Shown here: in pieces, positions 50,232-59,658 of the stretch
Numbering within the stretch: position 1 is the first letter of the stretch
Layout: each line of letters starts with the position of its first letter
Virus record (IMG/VR): IMGVR_UViG_3300023109_000014
Location: 18,462-82,461 of that record
Length of the DNA stretch: 64,000 nucleotides
Strand: one strand, 5' to 3'
From: a virus
Notes under the pieces: model-generated
What the model was told of the DNA's origin: nothing
Database searches by the model: none
What the model saw: only the letters and a program-made list of their open reading frames with translations
Program-made: the position numbers and the translations under genes

Positions 50232-51905
50232 ATGGAAGAAAATATTTTAGAGATGGGTTTTTCTGTTAGTCATGAACATGACGCAGGTAAGCTTGTAAAG
50301 ACTTTTAAGAACATCAGCGTAAGAGCTTGGGTTGGAGAATCTGATACAGTTAATTTAGTATATCTCCCTGATATCAATGAAGGATATCAAACAATAACAA
50401 TATTAGGTAGAGAATATATTAATACAAAAATCATTGATAGACAATCCTCTATCGAGGACGGTCAATTGTATTATACATACGAACTTCAACAGCGTATAGA
50501 TAATTTAGATTGTGAAGTTATATCTGGTTTAAAAATTTCAGAAGTTGAGTCTTTTAATCATTCTGTTTCGACTAGTCGAAATAACGAATCTGTTTCTTAC
50601 ACTCGAAGCTTTTCTATACAGCTTGTTGATCAGTCTAATTATATTTCTACTCCAGAATCTGCTAGTGGGTCAGCTTTGATAGATAAGGCAATTAGCGCAA
50701 TTAATACAGCCCTACTTAATGTTCCTGATGATTTTGTATCAATTGATGAAGATATTAATGACTTAATTCAGAATGCTGCCCAGCCTTGCGCAGTGGACGA
50801 AGAAGGTCGTTATGAAAAAAATAGAAACGAACAAATTGATATAGTTAAATGTTCTGTGGAAATCAGCGAAACAACGTCAAAAAGAATTAGCGAAGATGAT
50901 TGCTGTATCACTTCTGATACTATTGGTTTAAGGTGGGATCAAAATGGATTAGTTGGTATAAATATTAATGGCTCAATAAGAGGGGCTTGTCAGAAATATA
51001 GCGGTTGCGAGGAAGAGAGGAAGATTACGAAAACAAAATATGATTTTGCATTAGAATGTTTCGACGAACCCGCAATTCGAGAAAAAATTATAGAACAATA
51101 TGAAAAGCATCAACTCGAGACTTGTGAGACTGACGTATGCCTTGCTTTGAGGGTTACTTCGAAAAGCGTCACTCATTGCCATCAGGCTGGAACGATAAAT
51201 TTTTCTTATAATGCTCAAGAAGAGGAGGTGTTGGATAAAGATAATGAAGCGATAGTTTTTATAGATGAAGACACAAGAAAGGATGGTTGCATTGTTGACT
51301 TGACTTTAAATTTTGATATATCTGCCCCCGTTAACTTTTCTTTCGTTGAAAAAAATCCAGATTATCTCATTGGGGATTGTAGCCATACAGAAGTAATAAA
51401 TACTCCAGAGGAAGCTATTAAAAAGTCAAGAGCGGCTTTCTCTAAAGCTGTGCAGGCTGGAAAATTTAATTCTCCAGAAGGTTTTTTTGGACCTTTAACT
51501 TTCAGCATGAATGAATGCCCATCAAAGGGTACCATTGTCGGATCTTTAAGATTCTCTAATGATTTAAAGTACGACGTAGAAACTAGCGATTCTTTAATTA
51601 AAAAAAGAGTTAGAGAGGAAACTGTTTGCGTTACAGAAATTGCAGATAATAGGTTTCAATCTCCTTGCGCTTGCCCAATAATACAAAAACAGGTTGTTAA
51701 GCCTGGTTATACTGATCATAGCGTATCTGTAGAAGCTTTTCCCTGCGCAACTTTATCTGATTTAAAAAGTCAAATACAAATACCTTTAGAGCAGGATTAC
51801 GTGTTAACTCAATCTTCTAGCTCTTTTAATGTGCAAGAGGGAGCTCTAAGCGCAAAAAGTAGAGCTGTATATCATACTCCAGAAGATTTAAACGAATGTA
51901 GATAA
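50232..51905 (+). CDS. Cys-rich distal tail protein 1
   Basis: This encodes 557 residues with 19 cysteines, an unusual number for a phage virion protein. It is beta-rich, with repeated strand pairs such as VSYTRSFSIQLVDQ and LVGININGSIRGAC. The following genes at 52193 and here share matching segments: VSYTRSFSIQLVDQ versus VPYTVSLDWVDQ, and NGLVGININGSI versus DGVVSISINGVL. They are therefore paralogues. It lies directly after the tape measure with the stop-T-ATG junction. By position it should be in the distal tail or tip complex; no enzymatic motif is visible. Confidence 0.65.
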   Translation: MEENILEMGFSVSHEHDAGKLVKTFKNISVRAWVGESDTVNLVYLPDINEGYQTITILGREYINTKIIDRQSSIEDGQLYYTYELQQRIDNLDCEVISGLKISEVESFNHSVSTSRNNESVSYTRSFSIQLVDQSNYISTPESASGSALIDKAISAINTALLNVPDDFVSIDEDINDLIQNAAQPCAVDEEGRYEKNRNEQIDIVKCSVEISETTSKRISEDDCCITSDTIGLRWDQNGLVGININGSIRGACQKYSGCEEERKITKTKYDFALECFDEPAIREKIIEQYEKHQLETCETDVCLALRVTSKSVTHCHQAGTINFSYNAQEEEVLDKDNEAIVFIDEDTRKDGCIVDLTLNFDISAPVNFSFVEKNPDYLIGDCSHTEVINTPEEAIKKSRAAFSKAVQAGKFNSPEGFFGPLTFSMNECPSKGTIVGSLRFSNDLKYDVETSDSLIKKRVREETVCVTEIADNRFQSPCACPIIQKQVVKPGYTDHSVSVEAFPCATLSDLKSQIQIPLEQDYVLTQSSSSFNVQEGALSAKSRAVYHTPEDLNECR

Positions 51906-51909
51906 TATT

Positions 51910-52191
51910 ATGAGTCAAAAAAACAATAGAAAATATGGCCCCAGTCATGAAAAAAAGACTATAGAGGATACACCCCCTGCGTTTGCCAACCATCAAAAAG
52001 GCAGCTTGGATTATTCTGTGAATTTTGTTAAGCAAATGGGGGGAGCAATTAATTACAATCCTCAAGTTGGTTACTTTTTTCCTCCTCCTGTTGGAACTAA
52101 TCCTAATGAGGTTGAATTTTTAAAAGCAAAAAGTGATCTCAATATAAATTGGGTATTCCGTTGCAAAGGATTACCAGGAAGTCGACCTTAA
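51910..52191 (+). CDS. Small tail-tip region protein
   Basis: This encodes 93 residues between the two Cys-rich paralogues: a polar N-terminus (Lys/Glu/Pro/Asn-rich), then FVKQMGGAINYNPQVGYFFP and a C-terminus with one Cys. No family recognised and no membrane segment. It is in the same operon, four bases after one gene and one base before the next, with no Shine-Dalgarno site. It may be a small structural or chaperone protein of the tail tip. Confidence 0.6.
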   Translation: MSQKNNRKYGPSHEKKTIEDTPPAFANHQKGSLDYSVNFVKQMGGAINYNPQVGYFFPPPVGTNPNEVEFLKAKSDLNINWVFRCKGLPGSRP

Positions 52192-52192
52192 T

Positions 52193-54079
52193 ATGCCAAA
52201 AAAACCTGGAATAGATTATTTTTCTCCTGGAGCTGATAAAGACTTCGAGTACCCACCTTGTGTAGATTTAAGTCTAATTCCAGATGCTAAGCTTGTTTTT
52301 TACAACTCAAATCAGGTGGCTCCTGGTATGCCTCCTCCGAAAGTACAAGTTCAACAAAGAATTGACAAAGGTAGTTGTTCGGGTAAAGATGGGGGTAAAT
52401 ACGGCTCAATAACTATAGAAGGTATTTTTGCTTGTTGTAGTTCGGAAGAAAAAATTTCCTCCAGGGAAGAACTTCTTGATTTATTTTCTGTTGACTGTGG
52501 TACGATAAGAGTCGATGGAAACGTATTTGAGCATGTTAGAGTTAGGCAAGTTAGTGTATCTTCTTCGAATTATTTAGGTAGCGTTCCATATACCGTATCG
52601 CTCGATTGGGTTGATCAAGAATACGGCGTTGCATTTGATGTAGAAAATTTAAGTAGTGTAATCGTTGCAGACGAAGACGAAGAGAAAGTTACTATTACGC
52701 ATTCTGTATCTGCCCAGTCCTCTAGCAAGGGGGAATGTTCTGACTGTACTTGCGATATTTCTAATGCAACAGAGTGGGTATTAGCGGAAATATCTGAAGT
52801 ATGCCCAAGTCCAATAACAATAAAGGTTCCAAGAAACCCTTTATCTCAAACTTTAAATTGTCCAAATATAGAAGAAAATGTTGATTTATCTTCTTGCTCT
52901 CATTCAATTTCAAAAACTTGGTTTATATACAAAAACATAGTCAAGGAAGACGACTGGGATGATAATAATAGTGTGACTAGCACTTATTGCAAAACCATTT
53001 CTGAAGGAAAAAACCAAAGACAAACTATTAATCATAGTGGAAATTTAACCTATAATCTTGTTCCTTCGTGCGATAATCCTCACGACCCAAAATACATGGA
53101 GGTCTTAGAGGGAATATTGGAAAGTGTTTTTGAGAAATATCAGGCGTACTCATCAAAAGTTGACGAAAGGAATATTACTAAATCTGAATCCCCTCCATCT
53201 ATTCAATGGTCAATAAGTTTTCTTCCAGATCCAGTTGAAGACGAAAGGGGGAAAACTATTGATGACTATTGTATGTCTACATCTGTTAGTGGGGATGGCG
53301 TTGTTTCTATATCTATAAATGGAGTTTTAAAAGCTAATGAAAATTATCCATTTTCAACAGTTTCTAGAAACTGTAAGTGCGAGGCCGTTCAAGATGCTTG
53401 GGATCCAAGTAAGTATTTTCCTTTGGCTGAGGAATTCTATATAAGATTTAAGTCTCAACTAGGAGAAAATTTATTAAGGAGATTAATGGGCCCTTGTTAC
53501 GATCTTACCAAGTTAAATCCAAATCCAGACCAAGAAAATGATAAAGAGGGTAAAGATGATTGTTCTAAATCATACAGTTTTGTTTTTACTGACAAGCCTG
53601 AAATTTCTAGAGAGTGGAATTATAGTGTTGACGTAACAGATCCTATAGAACGAGTAACTGTTAACCCCTTATTAAATCTTGATGACGATAATACTTATAA
53701 ATTCTGCGTTGTAAAAACCAGTGAATTTAGCGAAGGTAGGGTGACTGTAAATGGTCAACGAAGGCAAGATTGTCCAGATGATCCAGAATGGGATAAAGAT
53801 GCCGTAGCTTTAACTTTAGCTCAAAATATTCTTCCAGATGTAGATTTATTGGAGGTTGATGATCATTGTAATACTAAAACTGTTTATGAGTACGGTAAGG
53901 AGCATCCTAGTAGTTTCCAGAAATCTTTTAGATTTGAGCATGTTGACGCTTGCCAAAGTGGAGCTAAAGATCCGAGCGTAAGAAAGGGCAGTGTGTTTGC
54001 TATATCTAGGAACGAGGAGGTTGGTGGTACAAAAATAACAAAAGACAGCCATGCAAAGAAAAAAAGGAATTTAGAATAA
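52193..54079 (+). CDS. Cys-rich distal tail protein 2
   Basis: This encodes 628 residues with 22 cysteines, paralogous to the gene at 50232. It contains several Cys-containing beta modules, for example GECSDCTCDISNATEW, the SHSISKTWFIYKN strand and SYSFVFTDKPEISREW. The N-terminus reads PPCVDLSLIPDAKLVFYNSN. Cysteines could be disulfide-bonded in the released virion or bind metal. It begins one base after the previous stop. Tail-tip location is inferred from order. Confidence 0.65.
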   Translation: MPKKPGIDYFSPGADKDFEYPPCVDLSLIPDAKLVFYNSNQVAPGMPPPKVQVQQRIDKGSCSGKDGGKYGSITIEGIFACCSSEEKISSREELLDLFSVDCGTIRVDGNVFEHVRVRQVSVSSSNYLGSVPYTVSLDWVDQEYGVAFDVENLSSVIVADEDEEKVTITHSVSAQSSSKGECSDCTCDISNATEWVLAEISEVCPSPITIKVPRNPLSQTLNCPNIEENVDLSSCSHSISKTWFIYKNIVKEDDWDDNNSVTSTYCKTISEGKNQRQTINHSGNLTYNLVPSCDNPHDPKYMEVLEGILESVFEKYQAYSSKVDERNITKSESPPSIQWSISFLPDPVEDERGKTIDDYCMSTSVSGDGVVSISINGVLKANENYPFSTVSRNCKCEAVQDAWDPSKYFPLAEEFYIRFKSQLGENLLRRLMGPCYDLTKLNPNPDQENDKEGKDDCSKSYSFVFTDKPEISREWNYSVDVTDPIERVTVNPLLNLDDDNTYKFCVVKTSEFSEGRVTVNGQRRQDCPDDPEWDKDAVALTLAQNILPDVDLLEVDDHCNTKTVYEYGKEHPSSFQKSFRFEHVDACQSGAKDPSVRKGSVFAISRNEEVGGTKITKDSHAKKKRNLE

Positions 54080-54080
54080 T

Positions 54081-56507
54081 ATGAGTTATACAAATCCATC
54101 TGCATACTCCAATACATATCTACAAGCTTTTTATGATTTTACTAGTGGTCATTATTACAATAATGTTGATAATTTTGATGTGTCAGTTTGGAGCTCTTCT
54201 AACTTAGGTTATGAGAACAGTTACATCTCTGATAAAGCCATTATGTGTGATTTCGAACAATCAAATGATTCTATAGAATTAATCCAAGAGTACGGCATTG
54301 ATGTAGAGCTTTCTTCTATTAATTCTGGAATGTTTATTGGGGATTATTCAAATGTGACTGGACATTTTAATTCTGGTTATAGTAGTCTAGGTGCTAATTT
54401 TCAAGACTGCGCATTATATATTAAGAACTCTAGAAATTTTAATCACGGTTCTTCTACTTTTATTTTTAGTTATACAAAAAAAGACACTAAGCCAGAAATT
54501 CTATTTAGTTCTATAAATAAAGATACTGACATTGGTTTTGAGATAGGGGTTAATTCAGCAAATAAGTTATACCTAGAGTGGCCTGAAGAACATGGCACTC
54601 AGGTTATTACTTTAAATACAGTTAATTATAATAAAAATATTTATGTTATTGATATTGATATTAATATTAATAAGTTGGTGTTAAGTAGGTGGGATGGTTT
54701 TGAGGAGATTTTGTTAAGTAAGGTTGTAAATTTTAAGAATTGCGATTGCTTTAAAGGTGGTAATTTAGACTGGGTTATTGGTTCTGGTGTGTATCGAGGG
54801 GACGAGGGAATTAATTCTCAACCCGAACCTTATAAATGTGAGAGTTATATAGATAAGTTTTTATATTTTAATGGTTTTCTCGCTCAAGATTCTAAAATAG
54901 ATTTTATTAAAAGTTTTTACGAAAAAATTAATTATAATCCTAGATTGTATGAAGATATAAATTCGGGAATCACGGGTTATAATAAAGTTTTAGATTATAG
55001 CGTATCTGGAGTAACTGGATATGCGGATGTTATAACTGGGTATAAGGAATATTCATCTAATTATACATCTTTAATCTCCGAGGAGCTTAGGGGTAACGCT
55101 TCTATTGGAGATACTTATTATGAATTCGATTCTAGTTATCAAGATAATCTAAATGAATTAGGAGGTCCTTTAACGAGTGGAATATATTTAGAAAAAATAA
55201 CAAATTCAAATTTAACTGAAGTCATTACTGGTTTTTCAAGTACTGAATATGATACTGAGTATTCTTGGTCTGACGTTGGAGTCGAGAAAGAGCCTTTGTA
55301 TTATCATTCTGGGGTATCTGGAAAATTGTATGATGTTTATAGGCATGAACCAATATACGCTGATTCACGAGAACAACTTAAGGAAAAGGGTTCATATGTT
55401 ATGTCTGGAATTTTTCCTATCGAACATCTTTATGGAGAGATGGGTTATGGGGCAAATAAGTATACGTATTTAGGAGCAAGAAATAAAAGGACTGATTATC
55501 TTGAACACTTTCAGGGTGTTAATCAGTTTTCTATAGCAAGTTTTGCAGATATAGATATATTTAATGGGTTTACTCTTCCTTTTTCGATTACAATGTCTAG
55601 CGATTTGAGTTACGATTTTAATAAAATTGCTCTGTATATTAATGGAGTAAGCCAATCCTGGGGAGATCTTAAATTTGAGGATGATAAATGTAGCCCTAAC
55701 CAGGATCTTTGGAGCTTGCCTTCTGGTAATTTTGGGATTTATCAATGGGACGAAGATGATATTAAGGCTGGTATAAATAAAATTTTATATAATGATGAAA
55801 ATATTTCTTTGACTGTTGATCATCCAGTGGTAGATGTCCTTACTGACATTCCATCTACAGGCGTTTGGTTGGATTACGAAAAGTATTCATCTTATGAAAC
55901 TAATAATGAGAGTCTTCTACCTGAAGGTAATAAGCTGTTTTTTAATGGGCAAAAATTAATATCTGGGCAATCTTACTATTTTAATCCTGATGGTAACTTT
56001 AGGATAATTGATTCGGATGGTTTTTTCGCTAATGCTTCTGGTTATTTTCATAGCGAGAGTAGTTTTCATGAAGATCTGGACAGTAATTATCGCGAAGTAA
56101 TTAGAGGTCTTGCATCGTACGACATTAATCCTGTTAAAAGTTTTATACCTGGTTCTTGCGTATCTTTTTTAAATGGAGTTAGGCTTGACCCTAAGGCTTA
56201 TTTATATCATTCTGATGTAGATTTAATTAAGCAGGGAGAGGGTTTAATAGTTGAAACTGAGTCGTTTACTGCATATAATAATAGCGTGACAAATCAAGAT
56301 CAATTACCCACTGAAATGGAATTATACGAGCTACCTAAATATGATAAAAATTGGGCGTTAAGAAATGTTCTTGATGAATCGGGTAATATTGTTGATATTT
56401 CTGGCTCAGAGAAAATTATTACAACCCGTAGTACTCGAAGGAGTTCGGCTCGAGATGCAGTGGTGTACGAAAACTCTAAGGAAATATCTGAATTAACGTT
56501 CGATTGA
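54081..56507 (+). CDS. Lectin-like (LamG) tail-tip or receptor protein
   Basis: This encodes 808 residues, Tyr/Asn/Ser/Gly-rich. Residues about 5-290 have the pattern of a LamG/concanavalin A-like jelly roll. It runs from FYDFTSGHYYNN, through SSTFIFSYTKKD, FEIGVNSANKLYLEW and NKNIYVIDIDININKLVLSRW, to IDKFLYFNGFL. The rest is beta-rich with repeated Gly-Tyr and Asn-Gly turns and no catalytic motif. Such proteins often bind surface glycans. It is therefore a receptor-binding or tip candidate, without direct proof. Confidence 0.5.
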   Translation: MSYTNPSAYSNTYLQAFYDFTSGHYYNNVDNFDVSVWSSSNLGYENSYISDKAIMCDFEQSNDSIELIQEYGIDVELSSINSGMFIGDYSNVTGHFNSGYSSLGANFQDCALYIKNSRNFNHGSSTFIFSYTKKDTKPEILFSSINKDTDIGFEIGVNSANKLYLEWPEEHGTQVITLNTVNYNKNIYVIDIDININKLVLSRWDGFEEILLSKVVNFKNCDCFKGGNLDWVIGSGVYRGDEGINSQPEPYKCESYIDKFLYFNGFLAQDSKIDFIKSFYEKINYNPRLYEDINSGITGYNKVLDYSVSGVTGYADVITGYKEYSSNYTSLISEELRGNASIGDTYYEFDSSYQDNLNELGGPLTSGIYLEKITNSNLTEVITGFSSTEYDTEYSWSDVGVEKEPLYYHSGVSGKLYDVYRHEPIYADSREQLKEKGSYVMSGIFPIEHLYGEMGYGANKYTYLGARNKRTDYLEHFQGVNQFSIASFADIDIFNGFTLPFSITMSSDLSYDFNKIALYINGVSQSWGDLKFEDDKCSPNQDLWSLPSGNFGIYQWDEDDIKAGINKILYNDENISLTVDHPVVDVLTDIPSTGVWLDYEKYSSYETNNESLLPEGNKLFFNGQKLISGQSYYFNPDGNFRIIDSDGFFANASGYFHSESSFHEDLDSNYREVIRGLASYDINPVKSFIPGSCVSFLNGVRLDPKAYLYHSDVDLIKQGEGLIVETESFTAYNNSVTNQDQLPTEMELYELPKYDKNWALRNVLDESGNIVDISGSEKIITTRSTRRSSARDAVVYENSKEISELTFD

Positions 56508-56508
56508 T

Positions 56509-59500
56509 ATGAGCGACGAAGAAAAAATAGGGACTCCTTTTTTTAGCGCTTCGGGTGTTGATGGAAAACATATTGATTTAAATAACAATAGTCAGACAAG
56601 TTCTTTCGGTGGTAAAAATTGTATAATTCCTGGGTCTCTTTTTGGCGCAACCCCTTACGATATAACATTTCAGGGCGGATTTGGTGGAAGACCTGGAACT
56701 CATACTGTAAAATATGTTAATCCTGATGGCAAATATGATATTGATATTACAAATATTGATGTAAATAACCCTATCGAAGTTGGAATTAGTTCCTTGAAAA
56801 GGTCTCAGATTTTGACTGATTTTGAAATTGATAGATCTGTAGGAGGGAAAATTTTAACCGCAAGATTTCAGGATAAGGCAATTGTTGACCTTCAGAGACA
56901 TTTGATTGTTTGTCGACAGATTGTTAAATTTGGAAGCTTTTCTTCTCGATTAATTGGGGACGGTTTAAGTAGAGCTTGCGTGTCTGTATATGGTCGAATG
57001 TTCCATTTAAAACTTGGCGCGCCAAGTCGATTAGATATAGATACTTTAGCATTAGGACCATCTCCTGTAATTTATATTGGTGGAGATGCAAGTGGGAATA
57101 CGGGCGGAAGAAATAGTAGCGGGCCAGCATATAAGAAAGTTTCACAAGAATATGTTTTTTGGAACTCTACCTGGATAGCTAATGATGAAAAGATTTCAAA
57201 ATATATTGGGCCAGGACTGAAGAATCTTTTAAATAATGATAATAATAAAAACTTAAGATTTTTACAGAATAGTGGGAATGCTTTGGATATTATTGTAAGT
57301 TTGGCGGGCGCTTGCGGTTGGTTTCTTTATGCAAACGACGAAGGTAAGCTGGACGCATTAAGCTCGCTACCAAGAATATCCAGAGTTAATGCTTCTAATT
57401 TAGGTTCTCAATGTTCTGTTACTAGCATTAAGGAAAAAGTTTCTATTACTAATACTTTTGATAAAGGTGGTTGGGCCACTTGGAAGCATGATGATAATTA
57501 TGAAGCAGAATTTAAGGCTAATTTTTTGGCTATTGACTTGCTTGGAATACCTATTCCAGTTTGTGATCCTGAAGACCCTTTGGCTGAAAAAGACGACGCC
57601 CAGTCAAGACCACAGAATGCTGGAAATGGAGATGGAGCTGGGGAGGAAGTTGCTATAATTTCGAATTCTAGTTTTGTTTCTATGTATGAAAAAAAGATGT
57701 CAAAGGCGTATATCGCTCAATTAAAAAGATTTTTAAAAATGTCGGTTCTTGATCATTTATGGGAAAATTGGGAAGGGATGACATCCTATATTCATTTAAA
57801 AAGATTAAGAGAAGTTGATGTTGATGGAACTATTAAAGTTTTTACAACTCAAGCACAAAAACATCACGATGGTAAAAATATTAGGACCAACTGTCAGCAA
57901 AAAGGTATTCTACCTGTTAAAGGCGGAGATAAAGAAAAGATTGGGGAAAATGCAGCTGTAAATAAATTATTTCCTTGTCTTTCTCCTGCTGTATTAAATT
58001 TTCCAGTACAAAGAGATGAAGACCAGTGGAATAAAGCTATGTTAAATGATAATGCAAATAAAAACCAAGAAATAAAAGTTCCTCTGGGTGGAGGTCGACA
58101 AATTTTAGTTCTAGATGCTGGCCAGAATTTAGTCTGCGCTAATTTAAAAAATGGTAAAAGCCAGCCAATGCCAAATGGAGATCACGACCTTAAGGGCAAA
58201 GTTCAAGGGGGTAAATGGGCGGGTGGCGCAGCCGCAGATAGAGCTGAATTATTAAAAACTTTAGCTTTAACTATTGGTAGGTGGTGGATTCTTGCTGATG
58301 GTCGTGGAAACGGGGGCGGGGGCGGAGGTCTCATGACCGAAAGACAACATAGTTATAGGAATTACCACCCTGCTCACGGAACTATTTCTTGGTACGACAA
58401 AAGAATGTCAGTAAGAGATACTCCATTTTCAGCAGTATACGAAAGAGTTTACGGAGATAGATTAAGTGAGTGGGAATCAGTTGGTGGAATAAGAAGGGTT
58501 GGTACCCCAAAAGAAGAAGAAGAAAGGGAAGCAGCTTTAAAAGAGGGTAAAGAAGTTAAGGATACGTATGACGAAGTAAAAGATTTAACCATTAGTCAGT
58601 TTCTTCAACTTGCTTACAGGTTAAAATATAGAAATATTTCTGGCGATACGGGTAAAGTTAGCGATGAAGAAATAGAAGAAGAAGCTTTTAAGGGTGGGGG
58701 AGCAATGGATTCGGGAGAAATTGAAACTGCTAATGAAGCTGCTAAAGTATTATGCGCTAGGGGAGAACCTTTAGGTATTGTTATTTGGGATTCAAATATA
58801 AAAGAGCCAGAATTACCTTTGCAAAACGAATGGATGGCTTCTATTGGTGCAGGTATTGAGTCTAAAACAGACAAAATGGGTTCTGATATAGTAAGATGGT
58901 CAATGCAACAAGCAACAATAGGGGTTATTATGAACCCTATGAAGAATTTAAGAAATATGGTCAAGAAAAAAAATGGCGATATTGTAGAGGATGTTGATAA
59001 ACCAGATTCTTTAGATGCTTCGTTGGATAATATTATTCTCAATAGGGATTTTGAATACATTGGTAAAAATAGAGTTAAGAGAATACTTTTTGAATCAAAG
59101 AGAGCTAGGAGGTTTTTTAACCAATATATAGATCTGCCTAGCTGTGAGAATCAAGTTTTTAAATCTCAATTCGCTCACAAAAAAATGGACGGCCAAATAC
59201 TATGGAGGTCTTTAGATTGTTATGGGAATATTGAACCTTGGAGGTATTACAGTGAAGGTTATAATTCAGGAAACGTAAATAATATTTTACAAGCAGAAGT
59301 TTCAACAATGGTTGAGTCAGAACTTGATCCAGAGAGCTCTTATACTGTTACAACTTGCGGTCAGTCTGCGCCTAATTTACCTTCTGTTGGTCAAGGTTTA
59401 CAATCATATACAGTTTCTATTGCAAAAGATGGTTCCGTTATGACAACTTTTCAGTTAAGTCGGGAAGCAATGAGGTCTGGATCTTCTTTTAGTTCTGCTT

Positions 59501-59658
59501 ATTTTCAAAATAATGATTATAATTTAAATTCTCAAAAAGATACTACGGTCCATACTCCTTCTGCGGGATCTTCCAGTTATGACTCAACCTCGTTTGATAT
59601 AAATCAACAAAATTTACAAGCTCCAGTAAGGCTTCATAATGGTCAGTTTTTATTATAA
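56509..59658 (+). CDS. Tail hub or tip protein candidate
   Basis: This 1,049-residue protein begins one base after the previous stop and shares its last base with the next ATG (TAATG). Residues about 240-300 read NALDIIVSLAGACGWFLYAN then DEGKLDAL. This is the pattern of baseplate-hub or tip attachment proteins, where a helix-Gly-strand unit is followed by an acidic Gly turn. Upstream are beta strands (IEVGISSLKRSQILTDFEID). A Gly-rich loop (GRGNGGGGGGLM) sits near residue 600. Large tail-tip genes usually form the central fibre or hub; the identity is inferred. Confidence 0.5.
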   Translation: MSDEEKIGTPFFSASGVDGKHIDLNNNSQTSSFGGKNCIIPGSLFGATPYDITFQGGFGGRPGTHTVKYVNPDGKYDIDITNIDVNNPIEVGISSLKRSQILTDFEIDRSVGGKILTARFQDKAIVDLQRHLIVCRQIVKFGSFSSRLIGDGLSRACVSVYGRMFHLKLGAPSRLDIDTLALGPSPVIYIGGDASGNTGGRNSSGPAYKKVSQEYVFWNSTWIANDEKISKYIGPGLKNLLNNDNNKNLRFLQNSGNALDIIVSLAGACGWFLYANDEGKLDALSSLPRISRVNASNLGSQCSVTSIKEKVSITNTFDKGGWATWKHDDNYEAEFKANFLAIDLLGIPIPVCDPEDPLAEKDDAQSRPQNAGNGDGAGEEVAIISNSSFVSMYEKKMSKAYIAQLKRFLKMSVLDHLWENWEGMTSYIHLKRLREVDVDGTIKVFTTQAQKHHDGKNIRTNCQQKGILPVKGGDKEKIGENAAVNKLFPCLSPAVLNFPVQRDEDQWNKAMLNDNANKNQEIKVPLGGGRQILVLDAGQNLVCANLKNGKSQPMPNGDHDLKGKVQGGKWAGGAAADRAELLKTLALTIGRWWILADGRGNGGGGGGLMTERQHSYRNYHPAHGTISWYDKRMSVRDTPFSAVYERVYGDRLSEWESVGGIRRVGTPKEEEEREAALKEGKEVKDTYDEVKDLTISQFLQLAYRLKYRNISGDTGKVSDEEIEEEAFKGGGAMDSGEIETANEAAKVLCARGEPLGIVIWDSNIKEPELPLQNEWMASIGAGIESKTDKMGSDIVRWSMQQATIGVIMNPMKNLRNMVKKKNGDIVEDVDKPDSLDASLDNIILNRDFEYIGKNRVKRILFESKRARRFFNQYIDLPSCENQVFKSQFAHKKMDGQILWRSLDCYGNIEPWRYYSEGYNSGNVNNILQAEVSTMVESELDPESSYTVTTCGQSAPNLPSVGQGLQSYTVSIAKDGSVMTTFQLSREAMRSGSSFSSAYFQNNDYNLNSQKDTTVHTPSAGSSSYDSTSFDINQQNLQAPVRLHNGQFLL

